DNA of 36,405 nt. Origin: Marinobacter sp. Its GTDB lineage: Bacteria; Pseudomonadota; Gammaproteobacteria; Pseudomonadales; Oleiphilaceae. The notes under the pieces are model-generated. The model searched no databases and was not told the origin of the DNA. It was given only the letters and a program-made list of their open reading frames with translations. Of the stretch, positions 24,712 through 32,371 are shown piece by piece; within the stretch, counting starts at the first letter, position 1, and each line of letters starts with the position of its first letter. The stretch is taken from NCBI GenBank assembly GCA_022014155.1, contig JAKLLS010000023.1, forward strand, positions 1 to 36,405, written 5' to 3'. The position numbers and the translations under genes were made by a program.

Positions 24712-26378
24712 TACGGGCCTCCCCTTTCCAGGGATTCAAGGGCGAGGTATTCGTATAGATGAGCAATCTGCTGTTCGGTTTTGTCCAGCGCATGCGCCAT
24801 TCGATCATCGTGCTTGTTCACGAACGCCAGCGCCAGGTCATCAAGCTTGCTTTCCGCCCGCGCCCGCAGCGAAGCTGCTCGTGACCGGAGTACCTGAATC
24901 CTGGCCAGGAAGGCATCTGTCTTCTGCAGAAGATGTTCAAGTCTGGCATCCCGGTTTGCCAGTCTATCCCCCAACAACGTCAGGGATGCCTCAATATCCT
25001 GTAAGATCCTGGCAAAACGGTTGAGGGTCTCCAGGTGAACCGGACGGCCTGTTTTGTCTCTCAAGCCTTCTATCCGGCCACGAAGAATCGCCAGTCTGGC
25101 AAGAAACGATTCGCTATAACTACTTGCCAGCTTGGCTCGCGTTGCGAGCCTGTTTTTCAGCGAACTCCGGAAGACCTGCAGATTATTCGCCTTTTCTTCC
25201 AGCAGGGCCTCCACTCTCGCCAGGTCCGATACCTTGCCCACAGCATCCTGGGCCGCGGGATCCTCCATAAATCTCAACAGATAAGCCATCCGGGGTTGTG
25301 TGAGAGTGCGGCTATCCGCAAGGAACCATTGCGCCTCGAAATCCCGCGCATCCTGCACTAACGTTTTCCACGCCCCGTCCCGCTGAATCTGCGAGGCCAG
25401 ATTCCGTAACGTGACGCGCTCACCTTCATAGGACGCGTTAGCAGCAAGATACGCTTCCCCTGCCTGTCCAAGGTAACCGGACAGATCATAGCCCCGGCCC
25501 ATGCCCAACCAGGTATCCTGAACGCCGGGATAAGCGAGCGGGTATTTCTTCGCGCGATGCCAGGATTGCATTGCCGCCCGATGTTTATCCCGGGCAGTCA
25601 ACGCTAAACCGTGAAAATACAGAGCGCGCGGGGTGTGGTAGCTCTCGAGGGGAACCTGTTCAAGAAAACCGATGGCCTTCTCATACTCTTCATTCTGGTA
25701 GGACAGGTAACCAGCCCGCACCAATAGTTGGCTACGTAGATTACTGCTGCGTTCACTGATGGTGTCATGCTCGGACATTGCCAGGGCAACACGAAGGGCG
25801 ACTAATGCCCGAGCCGGATTAAGATCCCGCTTGCTGTAGTCTGCCGCCAGATTCATATAGCCAAGGGCGGCCCAGTAACCGGCCTCCATAGCTGATAAAA
25901 TCCGCCCTGCCCTGTCCCGGTGACCAGCCCGGCGCTCCAGCTCCGCCAACTCATAGAGCGCCTGCTGACGTACCTCACCGTAGCCAGCGTCGGCGGCGAT
26001 TTGGAAACGCTGTTGAGCCTCCGTTTCTTCACCTTCGTCCAACGCGATCCGGGCCAGAGCCAATGCTGCGGCCCCGCGTTGGTGTTCGCCCTCAATCAGG
26101 CGCTGCAGGAGTATTCTCGCCTCATTGGTCTGCCCCAGCGCCATCAGCGCCTGCGCCTTAAGCCAGGCCCCCGGATATCCACTCAGATTGCGGGCATAAA
26201 CCAGGGACTGCTCTGGTGATCCCGAGGCCAATGCGAACCTGGTCAGGCCTGTTGCCAGGTTTTCTTCCGTACGGGCGCTGGCCGTTCCGGACGATAGCAG
26301 CGTTATCGCAAGCAGCATCGCTACGCTGACCCGCTGAGCAAACACCCGTAAACAACGGTCTACAGAGCTGACAACCAT
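24711..26378 (-). CDS. Exported TPR and helical-bundle protein of the Ton-like operon
   Basis: About 555 residues from ATG 26378. A signal peptide ends near GTASA/R, TPR-like helices span about 40-330 (for example ALARIALDEGEETEAQQRF and AGYLSYQNEEYEKAIGFLEQ), and a long predicted helical or coiled-coil C-terminal half covers about 360-550 with many Arg/Leu heptads. ATG 26378 has GGAAG eight bases upstream; an in-frame ATG at 26393 overlaps the previous gene but has its AGGG only one base away. The final codon overlaps the ATG of the 924-residue TPR gene. Function is unknown; it is probably a periplasmic partner in the same complex. Confidence 0.85.
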   Translation of the reverse strand: MVVSSVDRCLRVFAQRVSVAMLLAITLLSSGTASARTEENLATGLTRFALASGSPEQSLVYARNLSGYPGAWLKAQALMALGQTNEARILLQRLIEGEHQRGAAALALARIALDEGEETEAQQRFQIAADAGYGEVRQQALYELAELERRAGHRDRAGRILSAMEAGYWAALGYMNLAADYSKRDLNPARALVALRVALAMSEHDTISERSSNLRSQLLVRAGYLSYQNEEYEKAIGFLEQVPLESYHTPRALYFHGLALTARDKHRAAMQSWHRAKKYPLAYPGVQDTWLGMGRGYDLSGYLGQAGEAYLAANASYEGERVTLRNLASQIQRDGAWKTLVQDARDFEAQWFLADSRTLTQPRMAYLLRFMEDPAAQDAVGKVSDLARVEALLEEKANNLQVFRSSLKNRLATRAKLASSYSESFLARLAILRGRIEGLRDKTGRPVHLETLNRFARILQDIEASLTLLGDRLANRDARLEHLLQKTDAFLARIQVLRSRAASLRARAESKLDDLALAFVNKHDDRMAHALDKTEQQIAHLYEYLALESLERGGP

Positions 26379-26383
26379 GGCCC

Positions 26384-26944
26384 TTACTTCCATTCCCTGA
26401 AAGATATCTGTGGTTCGTAATCCGGAGCCCTGGCTTCCAGGGACATCTGGATACGGAACTCCCCTGGCCGCTTGCGGAATTGATGGCTCGATTCGCGCCT
26501 GACGTAACGATTATTCGCGGCGCGGGCTGTCAACACCGCTCTAAGGACATGGTCACCATGGGGAAGGTTTCCGGTATACAGTTGCTGCACACCGCCCTGC
26601 TGGAGCGCTGCGAACTCCCTGCCAGTGTACAGGTGGGACGCAACGGGGGTGTCATCGACATATAGCTCGACGGAGTGCAGCGTCAGGGCATCTTTGCGAG
26701 CAAGTGTCAAAAATACTGTCACCTGGCTGTCGGCGGGATGGAGAATGTCTTCTTCAAGCGCGAAAACCTCACCTGCCAGGCTGGCAACGTCCGCCCTCAA
26801 CTGGCTGATATCTTCATCAAGCTCATCGGCCGCCGCAGGGGTAGAAGCAAGCAGGGTATAGCTTAAAACGACCAGAAAGATGGTGGTGAGCTCGTATCGC
26901 CTCCTGATCGGAGCCGGGCCTGTTACCTGTTCTGCCGCGAACAT
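26384..26944 (-). CDS. Exported coiled-coil protein of unknown function, first gene of the Ton-like operon
   Basis: 186 residues. A basic n-region and hydrophobic stretch end in a likely cleavage site at TPAAA/DE (39/40). A short coiled coil (about 40-65) follows, with ELDEDISQLRADVASLAGEV. The remainder is beta-rich with VTVFLTLARKDALTLHSVELYVDD and LPHGDHVLRAVLTARAA, which looks like an immunoglobulin- or PEGA-like sandwich. No catalytic motif is seen. It has AGGAA four bases before the ATG and is followed within a few bases by the TPR genes, so it is the promoter-proximal gene. It may sense or bind an envelope ligand (speculation). Confidence 0.78.
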   Translation of the reverse strand: MFAAEQVTGPAPIRRRYELTTIFLVVLSYTLLASTPAAADELDEDISQLRADVASLAGEVFALEEDILHPADSQVTVFLTLARKDALTLHSVELYVDDTPVASHLYTGREFAALQQGGVQQLYTGNLPHGDHVLRAVLTARAANNRYVRRESSHQFRKRPGEFRIQMSLEARAPDYEPQISFREWK

Positions 26945-26968
26945 ACGCTTCCTGCCTCTTGTTATGCA

Positions 26969-27005
26969 CGGTTACAAACTGACAAGAAGCGTAACACCCG
27001 GTTAC
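26969..27005. repeat. GGTTAC repeats upstream of the Ton-like operon
   Basis: CGGTTAC occurs at 26969-26975 and again at 26999-27005, exactly 30 bp apart, with an inverted GTAAC at 26991-26995. The copies lie 25-60 bases before the first operon ATG, where an operator would be expected. No regulator is known and chance cannot be excluded. I found no good -35/-10 pair for the operon; TTGTCA/TAACAA with a 15-base spacer is the best and is weak. Confidence 0.3.
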
Positions 27006-27032
27006 TTTCTAGAACGGTATCCAGATCACCAA

Positions 27033-27061
27033 TTGGAAAACTCGAAGTGTCGACTTATTAA
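27033..27061 (+). promoter_or_regulatory. Sigma-70-like promoter of the candidate small RNA
   Basis: TTGGAA (27033-27038) and TATTAA (27056-27061) are separated by 17 bases, each matching 4 of 6 consensus bases. Transcription would begin near 27068 on the plus strand and run to the terminator at 27221-27251, with no protein gene between. Confidence 0.35.
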
Positions 27062-27067
27062 ACGGAT

Positions 27068-27251
27068 ATTCAAAGTAGATTGGCGAATGTGACCCGTGGG
27101 AACGGTCAAAGGCAGGCTATTTCACTGAAATATCAAAAAATAATTCAAGTGGCCCCGAAATTGCTCCAGGCGACATGGCGGGGATGCCGTAATGGCAACC
27201 CCGTTGATATGCCGAGCTTTGCCGATGCTCTCAACCGCATCGGCTTTTTTT
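27068..27251 (+). ncRNA. Candidate small RNA between the Ton-like operon and the VWA gene
   Basis: The 305-bp gap 26945-27249 has no plausible gene, yet a strong plus-strand terminator lies at its right end and no plus-strand gene is upstream of it. The proposed RNA of about 180 nt has a hairpin at 27090-27108 with GGGA in its loop, a hairpin at 27179-27203 (CGGGG/CCCCG around an inner GCC/GGC), and the terminator hairpin. The GGGA loop could bind a CsrA/RsmA protein. No known RNA family is recognised. Both flanking genes are on the minus strand, so this would be an independent transcript. Confidence 0.45.
27221..27251 (+). terminator. Orphan Rho-independent terminator, plus strand
   Basis: GCCGATGC (27221-27228) and GCATCGGC (27237-27244) form a perfect 8-bp stem followed by seven T (27245-27251). 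The U-tract is only on the plus strand. It overlaps the last two bases of the minus-strand VWA gene's stop codon, so it is not that gene's terminator. Confidence 0.85.
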
Positions 27252-28428
27252 ATTTGCTCAACTGCTTCATGGCCGACTCCAGACCATCAATGGTTAACGG
27301 ATACATATGATCGTTAACCAGTTGCCTGGTCATACCCAGCGAACCACCAGTTCCCCAATAGCTCTCGGGTAGCGGGTTTAGCCACACCACCTTGCGGAAA
27401 TGATCGGAGATGCGCTGAAACCAGGTGGCGCCGGCCTCCTCGTTCCAGTGCTCGATCGAACCACCAGGATGGGAGATTTCATAGGGGGCCATGGTGGCAT
27501 CCCCCACGAAGATCACTTTGTAGTCCGGGGTATACTTGTTGAGGATGTCCCAGGTGCTGGTGGTTTCGTTCATGCGACGGATATTGTTCTTCCACACGCT
27601 CTCGTACACAAAGTTATGGAAGTAGAAGTACTCCATATGCTTGAACTCCATACGCGCGGCGGAGAACAGCTCTTCGCAGACGCGCACATGGGGATCCATG
27701 GAGCCACCAACATCGAAGAAAATCAGAACCTTGACCGCGTTATGCCGCTCGGGAACCATTTTCAAGTCGAGATAACCGGCATTGCGGGCTGTGGAGCGAA
27801 TGGTATCGTCCATGTCCAGCTGGTCCGCAGCGCCCTGGCGAGCAAACTTGCGGAGCCGGCGCATCGCGACCTTGATGTTGCGGATACCCAGCGTGATGCT
27901 GTCATCCAGGTCCTTGAATTCGCGCTTTTCCCAGACCTTCACTGCCCGGCCATGACGACCGTTCTTCTGGCCAATACGGAAGCCTTCCGGGTTGTAGCCG
28001 TCGGCGCCAAATGGCGAGGTACCACCGGTACCGATCCACTTGTTGCCGCCGGCATGGCGTTCCTGCTGCTCTTCCATGCGTTTCTTGAAGGTTTCGATCA
28101 ACTCTTCAAGACCGCCAAGGGAATCGATTTTGGCCTTGTCTTCCTCACTGAGATGCTTCTCGAATTCGGCCCGCAGCCAGTCATCGGGAATCAGCATCTC
28201 CATCAGGTCCTCGAGGTTTTCGATACCCTCGAAGTAGGCTTTAAACGCACGGTCGAACTTGTCGAAGTGGCGCTCGTCCTTTACCAGGCACAACCGTGAC
28301 AGGTAATAGAACTCTTCCATATCCGCGAAGGCCAGCCGGTTTTGCAGAGCCTCCAGCAGGTCCAGGAATTCGCGCAGGCTGGCGGGCACTTTTGCCCGCC
28401 GCACTTCGAGAAAAAAATCAATCAACAT
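27250..28428 (-). CDS. VWA-domain protein, COG3825-like partner of MoxR
   Basis: 392 residues. A helical N-terminal region (1-125) is followed by a Gly-rich linker (127-155) and a C-terminal von Willebrand factor A domain. The metal site reads DVGGS (Asp239-Ser243), with Gly in place of the first Ser of the DxSxS motif, then FVGDATM further on. I believe this Gly form is usual in this family (COG3825, CoxE-related), but state it from memory. No signal peptide is present, so it should be cytoplasmic. The start follows the MoxR gene stop by 22 bp. MoxR-VWA pairs act as chaperone-like modules that mature or remodel specific protein complexes; the client is unknown here. Confidence 0.9.
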   Translation of the reverse strand: MLIDFFLEVRRAKVPASLREFLDLLEALQNRLAFADMEEFYYLSRLCLVKDERHFDKFDRAFKAYFEGIENLEDLMEMLIPDDWLRAEFEKHLSEEDKAKIDSLGGLEELIETFKKRMEEQQERHAGGNKWIGTGGTSPFGADGYNPEGFRIGQKNGRHGRAVKVWEKREFKDLDDSITLGIRNIKVAMRRLRKFARQGAADQLDMDDTIRSTARNAGYLDLKMVPERHNAVKVLIFFDVGGSMDPHVRVCEELFSAARMEFKHMEYFYFHNFVYESVWKNNIRRMNETTSTWDILNKYTPDYKVIFVGDATMAPYEISHPGGSIEHWNEEAGATWFQRISDHFRKVVWLNPLPESYWGTGGSLGMTRQLVNDHMYPLTIDGLESAMKQLSK

Positions 28429-28450
28429 AAGGTGTAGCTCTTGCTGAATG

Positions 28451-29293
28451 TCAGCTGCGACGACGAGCCATGAAGGCCAGTTTCTGCAGCAGGTGAACGT
28501 CCTGCTCGTTCTTCACCAGGGCCCCGTACAACGGCGGCAAGGCAGAGCTGGTATCCTTCTCCTGTAGCATTTTGGCAGATAATTGATCGGCCATCAGCAG
28601 CTTGAGCCAGTCGATCAACTCGGAAGTGGATGGCTTTTTCTTCAACCCGGGCACCTTGCGCACGTCAAAGAACACCTCCAGGGCATCCCGTACGATGGCC
28701 TGCTGCAGCCCGGGGAAATGCACGTCCACAATGTCTTGCATGGTGTCGTGATCCGGGAAGCTGATGTAGTGGAAGAAGCAGCGACGCAGGAAGGCATCCG
28801 GCAGTTCCTTCTCGTTGTTACTGGTGATCACGATGATCGGACGCTGTTTTGCCTTCACAAACTGCTGGGTTTCGTACACAAAGAATTCCATGCGATCGAG
28901 TTCCAACAGGAGATCGTTCGGGAACTCGATGTCAGCTTTGTCGATCTCGTCGATCAGCAGCACCACCTGCTCATCCGCCTCGAACGCTTCCCAGAGCTTG
29001 CCCTTGACGATGTAATTGCTGATGTCCTTCACCTTCTCATCCCCCAGCTGGGAATCACGGAGGCGGGACACCGCATCGTACTCATAGAGGCCTTGCTGGG
29101 CCTTGGTGGTGGACTTGATGTGCCAGGGGATCAGTCTCATGCCCAGGGCAGAGGCCATTTCTTCCGCCAGCAGGGTTTTGCCGGTCCCGGGCTCGCCTTT
29201 AATCAGCAACGGGCGTTGCAGCGAGATAGCCGCATTCACCGCCATCTGCAGGTCATCAGTAGCTACGTAATTCTCGGTACCGGTAAACTTCAT
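28451..29293 (-). CDS. MoxR-family AAA+ ATPase
   Basis: 280 residues, a compact AAA+ ATPase. Walker A GEPGTGKT is at 33-40, Walker B LLIDEID at 112-118, sensor 1 is ITSNNEKELPDAFLRR with the arginine finger region, and the lid domain follows. It is the normal length for the smaller MoxR class. It is first in a two-gene operon with the VWA gene and has its own promoter (29334-29362). It should power remodelling by the VWA partner. Confidence 0.93.
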   Translation of the reverse strand: MKFTGTENYVATDDLQMAVNAAISLQRPLLIKGEPGTGKTLLAEEMASALGMRLIPWHIKSTTKAQQGLYEYDAVSRLRDSQLGDEKVKDISNYIVKGKLWEAFEADEQVVLLIDEIDKADIEFPNDLLLELDRMEFFVYETQQFVKAKQRPIIVITSNNEKELPDAFLRRCFFHYISFPDHDTMQDIVDVHFPGLQQAIVRDALEVFFDVRKVPGLKKKPSTSELIDWLKLLMADQLSAKMLQEKDTSSALPPLYGALVKNEQDVHLLQKLAFMARRRS

Positions 29294-29333
29294 TCTGTTG
29301 GTTCCTGTTCGATTATCTGTTTGTCCGCTGCGG

Positions 29334-29362
29334 AGTATAAGGCCTTGCCCAGCTGGTGATAA
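29334..29362 (-). promoter_or_regulatory. Sigma-70 promoter of the moxR-VWA operon
   Basis: On the minus strand TTATCA (29362-29357) and TATACT (29339-29334) are separated by exactly 17 bases, 40 bases before the moxR ATG. The -10 matches 5 of 6 and the -35 4 of 6 consensus bases. It is the best promoter match I found in the window. Confidence 0.55.
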
Positions 29363-29377
29363 GGGCTACGGCTGCCT

Positions 29378-29387
29378 CCCCCCCCCC
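29378..29387. repeat. Ten-base C homopolymer abutting a stop codon
   Basis: Ten consecutive C (G on the coding strand) immediately follow the TGA (29390-29388) of the VWA protein gene. It is outside the coding region, so slippage would not change the protein. It could alter the leader spacing or upstream region of the moxR promoter 16 bases away. Confidence 0.85.
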
Positions 29388-31259
29388 TCAGGGCTTCCGT
29401 TTGTCCCGGCCGCCCGGCTTGTCACCGTCGGCGGGCCTGGTTTTATGTTCTTCATCATCCGAGTCCGGAAGATCATCAAACTCGGATAGGTCGAAATCCT
29501 CCAGGCCAAATTCTTCATCGCTGTCCTCTACCTCAGCATCGGCCACCGGGATGCCCTCTTCCGGATCAGCTTCAGGCTCGGTTACAGGTTCCGCCCCCGG
29601 TTCTTGAGTGACCTTTTCTTCCTCGCCTTGTTCAGGCTCAATCACCGGCACTTCGTCATCGTTCGGGGTTTCCTGAGATTCCTGGACCGCCTTCTTCTTA
29701 CGACGAACAGCGGCGAACAGGCCACCGGCGATAAGTGCAATCAGAACGATGCCTCCCGCAGCCATGGCCCATAACGGCAGTGCCGTGTCCACTTCCTCTG
29801 GTTCTACGGAGACGGCCGAGGTTTCCTCGACGGCATTGATGTCAATCGGGCTGGTGCTGATGTTGTCTTCCGCCGGATTGGGCTGATGATCGGGTTCAGG
29901 CACACTTCCTGAATCAGAATCAGAAGCGTCCATCTGAACGGGAACGGCGGGTTCTGCGGGCTCCAGCTCTTCAGAGGGTGCGGGAGCCAATCCTTCCGGG
30001 ACAGTGAAACGGCTGGAACCAGTGAACTTGCGAGAGAACGTCTTCCCATCTGCCACCACATCAATTACATATTCCCCGGCAGACGGGAGTCGCTCTACAG
30101 CGTCCTGGTAGATGCCGTTTTCTGGCGGCTGATCCCCGGATAGCACCTTGGTTCCACTGCGACCATCCTCGGAGGTAATCGTGACTCGTACCTCCATGAC
30201 ATCAAGGAAACTCGGATCGGTCAGCCGGTCCTGAGCTTCGAAAAACGCGACCTGGAGCTGTAAAGGCTCATCCCCGGAAAAGACCGATGGCAATGGGCTT
30301 ACCACCATACGCAAATCACTGACCACAGTGACCCGGCTGCCCTCCCCCAGTTCGCCGTCCAACCGCCACTCCCCCTTTTTTGGTTCAGTCACGGTAATCA
30401 AGTCATAGCCGGATTCCCGGGCCCAACGCATGCCATCGCCCGGACGGTCTACCCTGGCCGTATTGCCATCCGGGTCCGTCAGCCTGAGCTCACGGGTGTC
30501 GCTGGTTTCGTCCTCTCCCCAGAAGATCAGTGCGGTAAACTCGCGCACCGCGCTGTCCACGCTGAAACGGTTGCCCTCAATCGGCACCTGCTCTTGCGGT
30601 ACAGCCGCGTTCAGGGCTTTCAGGAAAACCCGATTGAGGGCATCCGCGGAGGGGGCCACGCTGTAACTGCCCCCAGTTTCCTGCGCCAGAGTCTGGAGAA
30701 ATCCGACATCCGCCTCCCCGGACAAGGCAACGGTATGGAACGTGGCCCCTTTACTCACCAGTTCATCCAGTAGCGGACCGAGAATCCGTTCACGTTCGGC
30801 CTGATTCACTCGTTCATCGTCGGAAATATCGACTTTGCCATCCGTCAGCAGGATGAAATCGGTGTGGCTCAGGTCGCCAGCGGTAAAGTAGTCGTCACTC
30901 GCAACTTCAATGGCTTTACCAAGATTGGTGCGAAGGGCAACGGAATTGATCTCTGAGGAGAGGCTGATCATCTGTTCCCGCCAGCGTTCATCCACGCGGT
31001 TACGGGGCACCAGCATGTTGACGTATTGGCCGAAGGTCCAGAGACCGGCGTAGGCATTTTCGGGCAGCATTCTGGCAAGCAACCGTACGGCGGGTTGTCG
31101 GAGATTGTCAGGATCGTTGTCTTTCATGGATCCGGAAATATCCACAATGATCCGGACATCGGCCCCCTCGGGGAGCTCCGGATTGGCCGTGGTCTGCGCA
31201 CTTGCCCAGATAGGTAGGTTGACGATAACCAGAAATAGGACGCTCTGTATCCAGCGCAT
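29388..31259 (-). CDS. Exported, membrane-anchored VWA-domain protein with acidic cytoplasmic tail
   Basis: About 623 residues. A signal peptide (cleavage near ASA/Q, residue 22) precedes a VWA domain with an intact metal site DISGS (Asp41, Ser43, Ser45 counted from ATG 31262) and LLTDGKVD. Two or more beta-sandwich regions follow (about 230-430), then a Pro/Glu linker, one membrane segment (about 497-519) with RRKKK after it, and a highly acidic C-terminal tail of about 100 residues. It resembles the TIGR03503-type VWA proteins of marine gammaproteobacteria, from memory. The periplasmic domain would bind a protein ligand by a metal site. I chose ATG 31259, with GGAG five bases away, over the adjacent ATG 31262. 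It is last in the dnaX-to-VWA run; its function is not known. Confidence 0.85.
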   Translation of the reverse strand: MRWIQSVLFLVIVNLPIWASAQTTANPELPEGADVRIIVDISGSMKDNDPDNLRQPAVRLLARMLPENAYAGLWTFGQYVNMLVPRNRVDERWREQMISLSSEINSVALRTNLGKAIEVASDDYFTAGDLSHTDFILLTDGKVDISDDERVNQAERERILGPLLDELVSKGATFHTVALSGEADVGFLQTLAQETGGSYSVAPSADALNRVFLKALNAAVPQEQVPIEGNRFSVDSAVREFTALIFWGEDETSDTRELRLTDPDGNTARVDRPGDGMRWARESGYDLITVTEPKKGEWRLDGELGEGSRVTVVSDLRMVVSPLPSVFSGDEPLQLQVAFFEAQDRLTDPSFLDVMEVRVTITSEDGRSGTKVLSGDQPPENGIYQDAVERLPSAGEYVIDVVADGKTFSRKFTGSSRFTVPEGLAPAPSEELEPAEPAVPVQMDASDSDSGSVPEPDHQPNPAEDNISTSPIDINAVEETSAVSVEPEEVDTALPLWAMAAGGIVLIALIAGGLFAAVRRKKKAVQESQETPNDDEVPVIEPEQGEEEKVTQEPGAEPVTEPEADPEEGIPVADAEVEDSDEEFGLEDFDLSEFDDLPDSDDEEHKTRPADGDKPGGRDKRKP

Positions 31260-31290
31260 CATGACTCCGCTTTATTATTGTTTTATTGGT

Positions 31291-31635
31291 TCAGCGCCTT
31301 ACCAACCGGTACCGTACCAGGTCCAGTAACCACACCAGCAGCATCACCAACGTCGCAATACCCAGATTCATGATCGCCTTGCCTGATGCATCGGCATCGC
31401 CAAGGATCAGCTCATAACCACCGTACAGCCAGGCCGGAACCCACCAACCGCTGACATCGACCGACTCCACCGGCGTTAGCAACACCACGACAAGGGCCGC
31501 CTGAAGCAAAGTCCGCAGTCCATAAATTGGTAAAATCCGGAACAGCCGGGACATCATGTAAAAGAAAACCACGAAGGAAACGGCGTAGAGCGCCCAGAAT
31601 ATGCCGTATGCAAGTTGTGCGTCGTTATCGATCAT
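31291..31635 (-). CDS. Small inner-membrane protein of unknown function
   Basis: 114 residues with three predicted membrane segments (about 10-30, 40-56 and 88-108) and a basic C-terminus (RYRLVRR). Its ATG overlaps the ycgN stop as TAATG, and the exported VWA gene starts 31 bp after its stop, so it is an operon member. It may be a membrane partner of the VWA protein, judged only by adjacency. Confidence 0.8.
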   Translation of the reverse strand: MIDNDAQLAYGIFWALYAVSFVVFFYMMSRLFRILPIYGLRTLLQAALVVVLLTPVESVDVSGWWVPAWLYGGYELILGDADASGKAIMNLGIATLVMLLVWLLDLVRYRLVRR

Positions 31636-32081
31636 TACAGGATCCAGTGAATTATGTGTTCTTCCCAGTCTTCTTCTGGCACGCCAGCTTCGGATACAAC
31701 CCGATGACGAACCGAAACCCCGGCTTCATGGACTGTTTGCGGATCACCCGATCTTAGCGGGTGCCAATCCGCCAGCGGACGATTTTCCGCCAGGGTACGG
31801 TAAGCACAGGTGAACGGCAGCCAATGGTAATCCGCCAGCGTATCGGGTGTCAGCACTGTACAGGCCGGCACTTTTTCCAGCCGCTGAGGATAGACCGTGC
31901 AGCGACAATTGTCCGTATCCATGTAGCGACAAACGAGGTCGGTGTAATACACCTCCCCAGTATCTTCATCTTCCAGTTTGGCCAGGCAACATTTGCCGCA
32001 ACCATCACACAGGGATTCCCATTCCGCAGGCGTCATCTCATCAAGATGTTTGCGCTGCCAGAATGGAATTTCGGCAATCAT
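31635..32081 (-). CDS. ycgN: YcgN-family cysteine-cluster protein (UPF0260)
   Basis: 148 residues with the CxxCxxCC signature (C25, C28, C31 and C32) and further cysteines at 51, 59, 61 and 74, suggesting a metal cluster of the YkgJ type. Its length is the same as E. coli YcgN. It lies 2 bp after ycgL, matching the common rnd-ycgL-ycgN association in gammaproteobacteria. The biochemical role is not established. Confidence 0.92.
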   Translation of the reverse strand: MIAEIPFWQRKHLDEMTPAEWESLCDGCGKCCLAKLEDEDTGEVYYTDLVCRYMDTDNCRCTVYPQRLEKVPACTVLTPDTLADYHWLPFTCAYRTLAENRPLADWHPLRSGDPQTVHEAGVSVRHRVVSEAGVPEEDWEEHIIHWIL

Positions 32082-32083
32082 GA

Positions 32084-32371
32084 CTACCTGTGCTCCGGCT
32101 TCTTGCGGAAATCGACCACGTAACCGGCTTTTTCCTCGGGCATTTGCAGGTAAAAATCCTTGTCTGCAATGGAATCAAGCACCTGCCTGCCATCGGTGCG
32201 GGCCAGCTTGCGATCGGGTGTCAGAACCAGGTCCATCGCATGAACGGGAGCACCAAAGATGCCGCGCAGGCTCTCTGGCAGGTCGTCCCATACCTGCCCC
32301 CGCCGTACATAAAGGTAGGTGTCCGCCTTTTTGCTACTGCGAAACACCGAAACAAACTGTTTATTCGTCAT
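32084..32371 (-). CDS. ycgL: YcgL-domain protein
   Basis: 95 residues, full length for the YcgL (DUF709) family, with VFRSSKKADTYLYVRRG near the start and KDFYLQMPEE near the end. Its ATG overlaps the rnd stop by four bases (ATGA), so translation is coupled to RNase D. The function is unknown, but conserved linkage to rnd suggests a role near RNA metabolism. Confidence 0.92.
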   Translation of the reverse strand: MTNKQFVSVFRSSKKADTYLYVRRGQVWDDLPESLRGIFGAPVHAMDLVLTPDRKLARTDGRQVLDSIADKDFYLQMPEEKAGYVVDFRKKPEHR

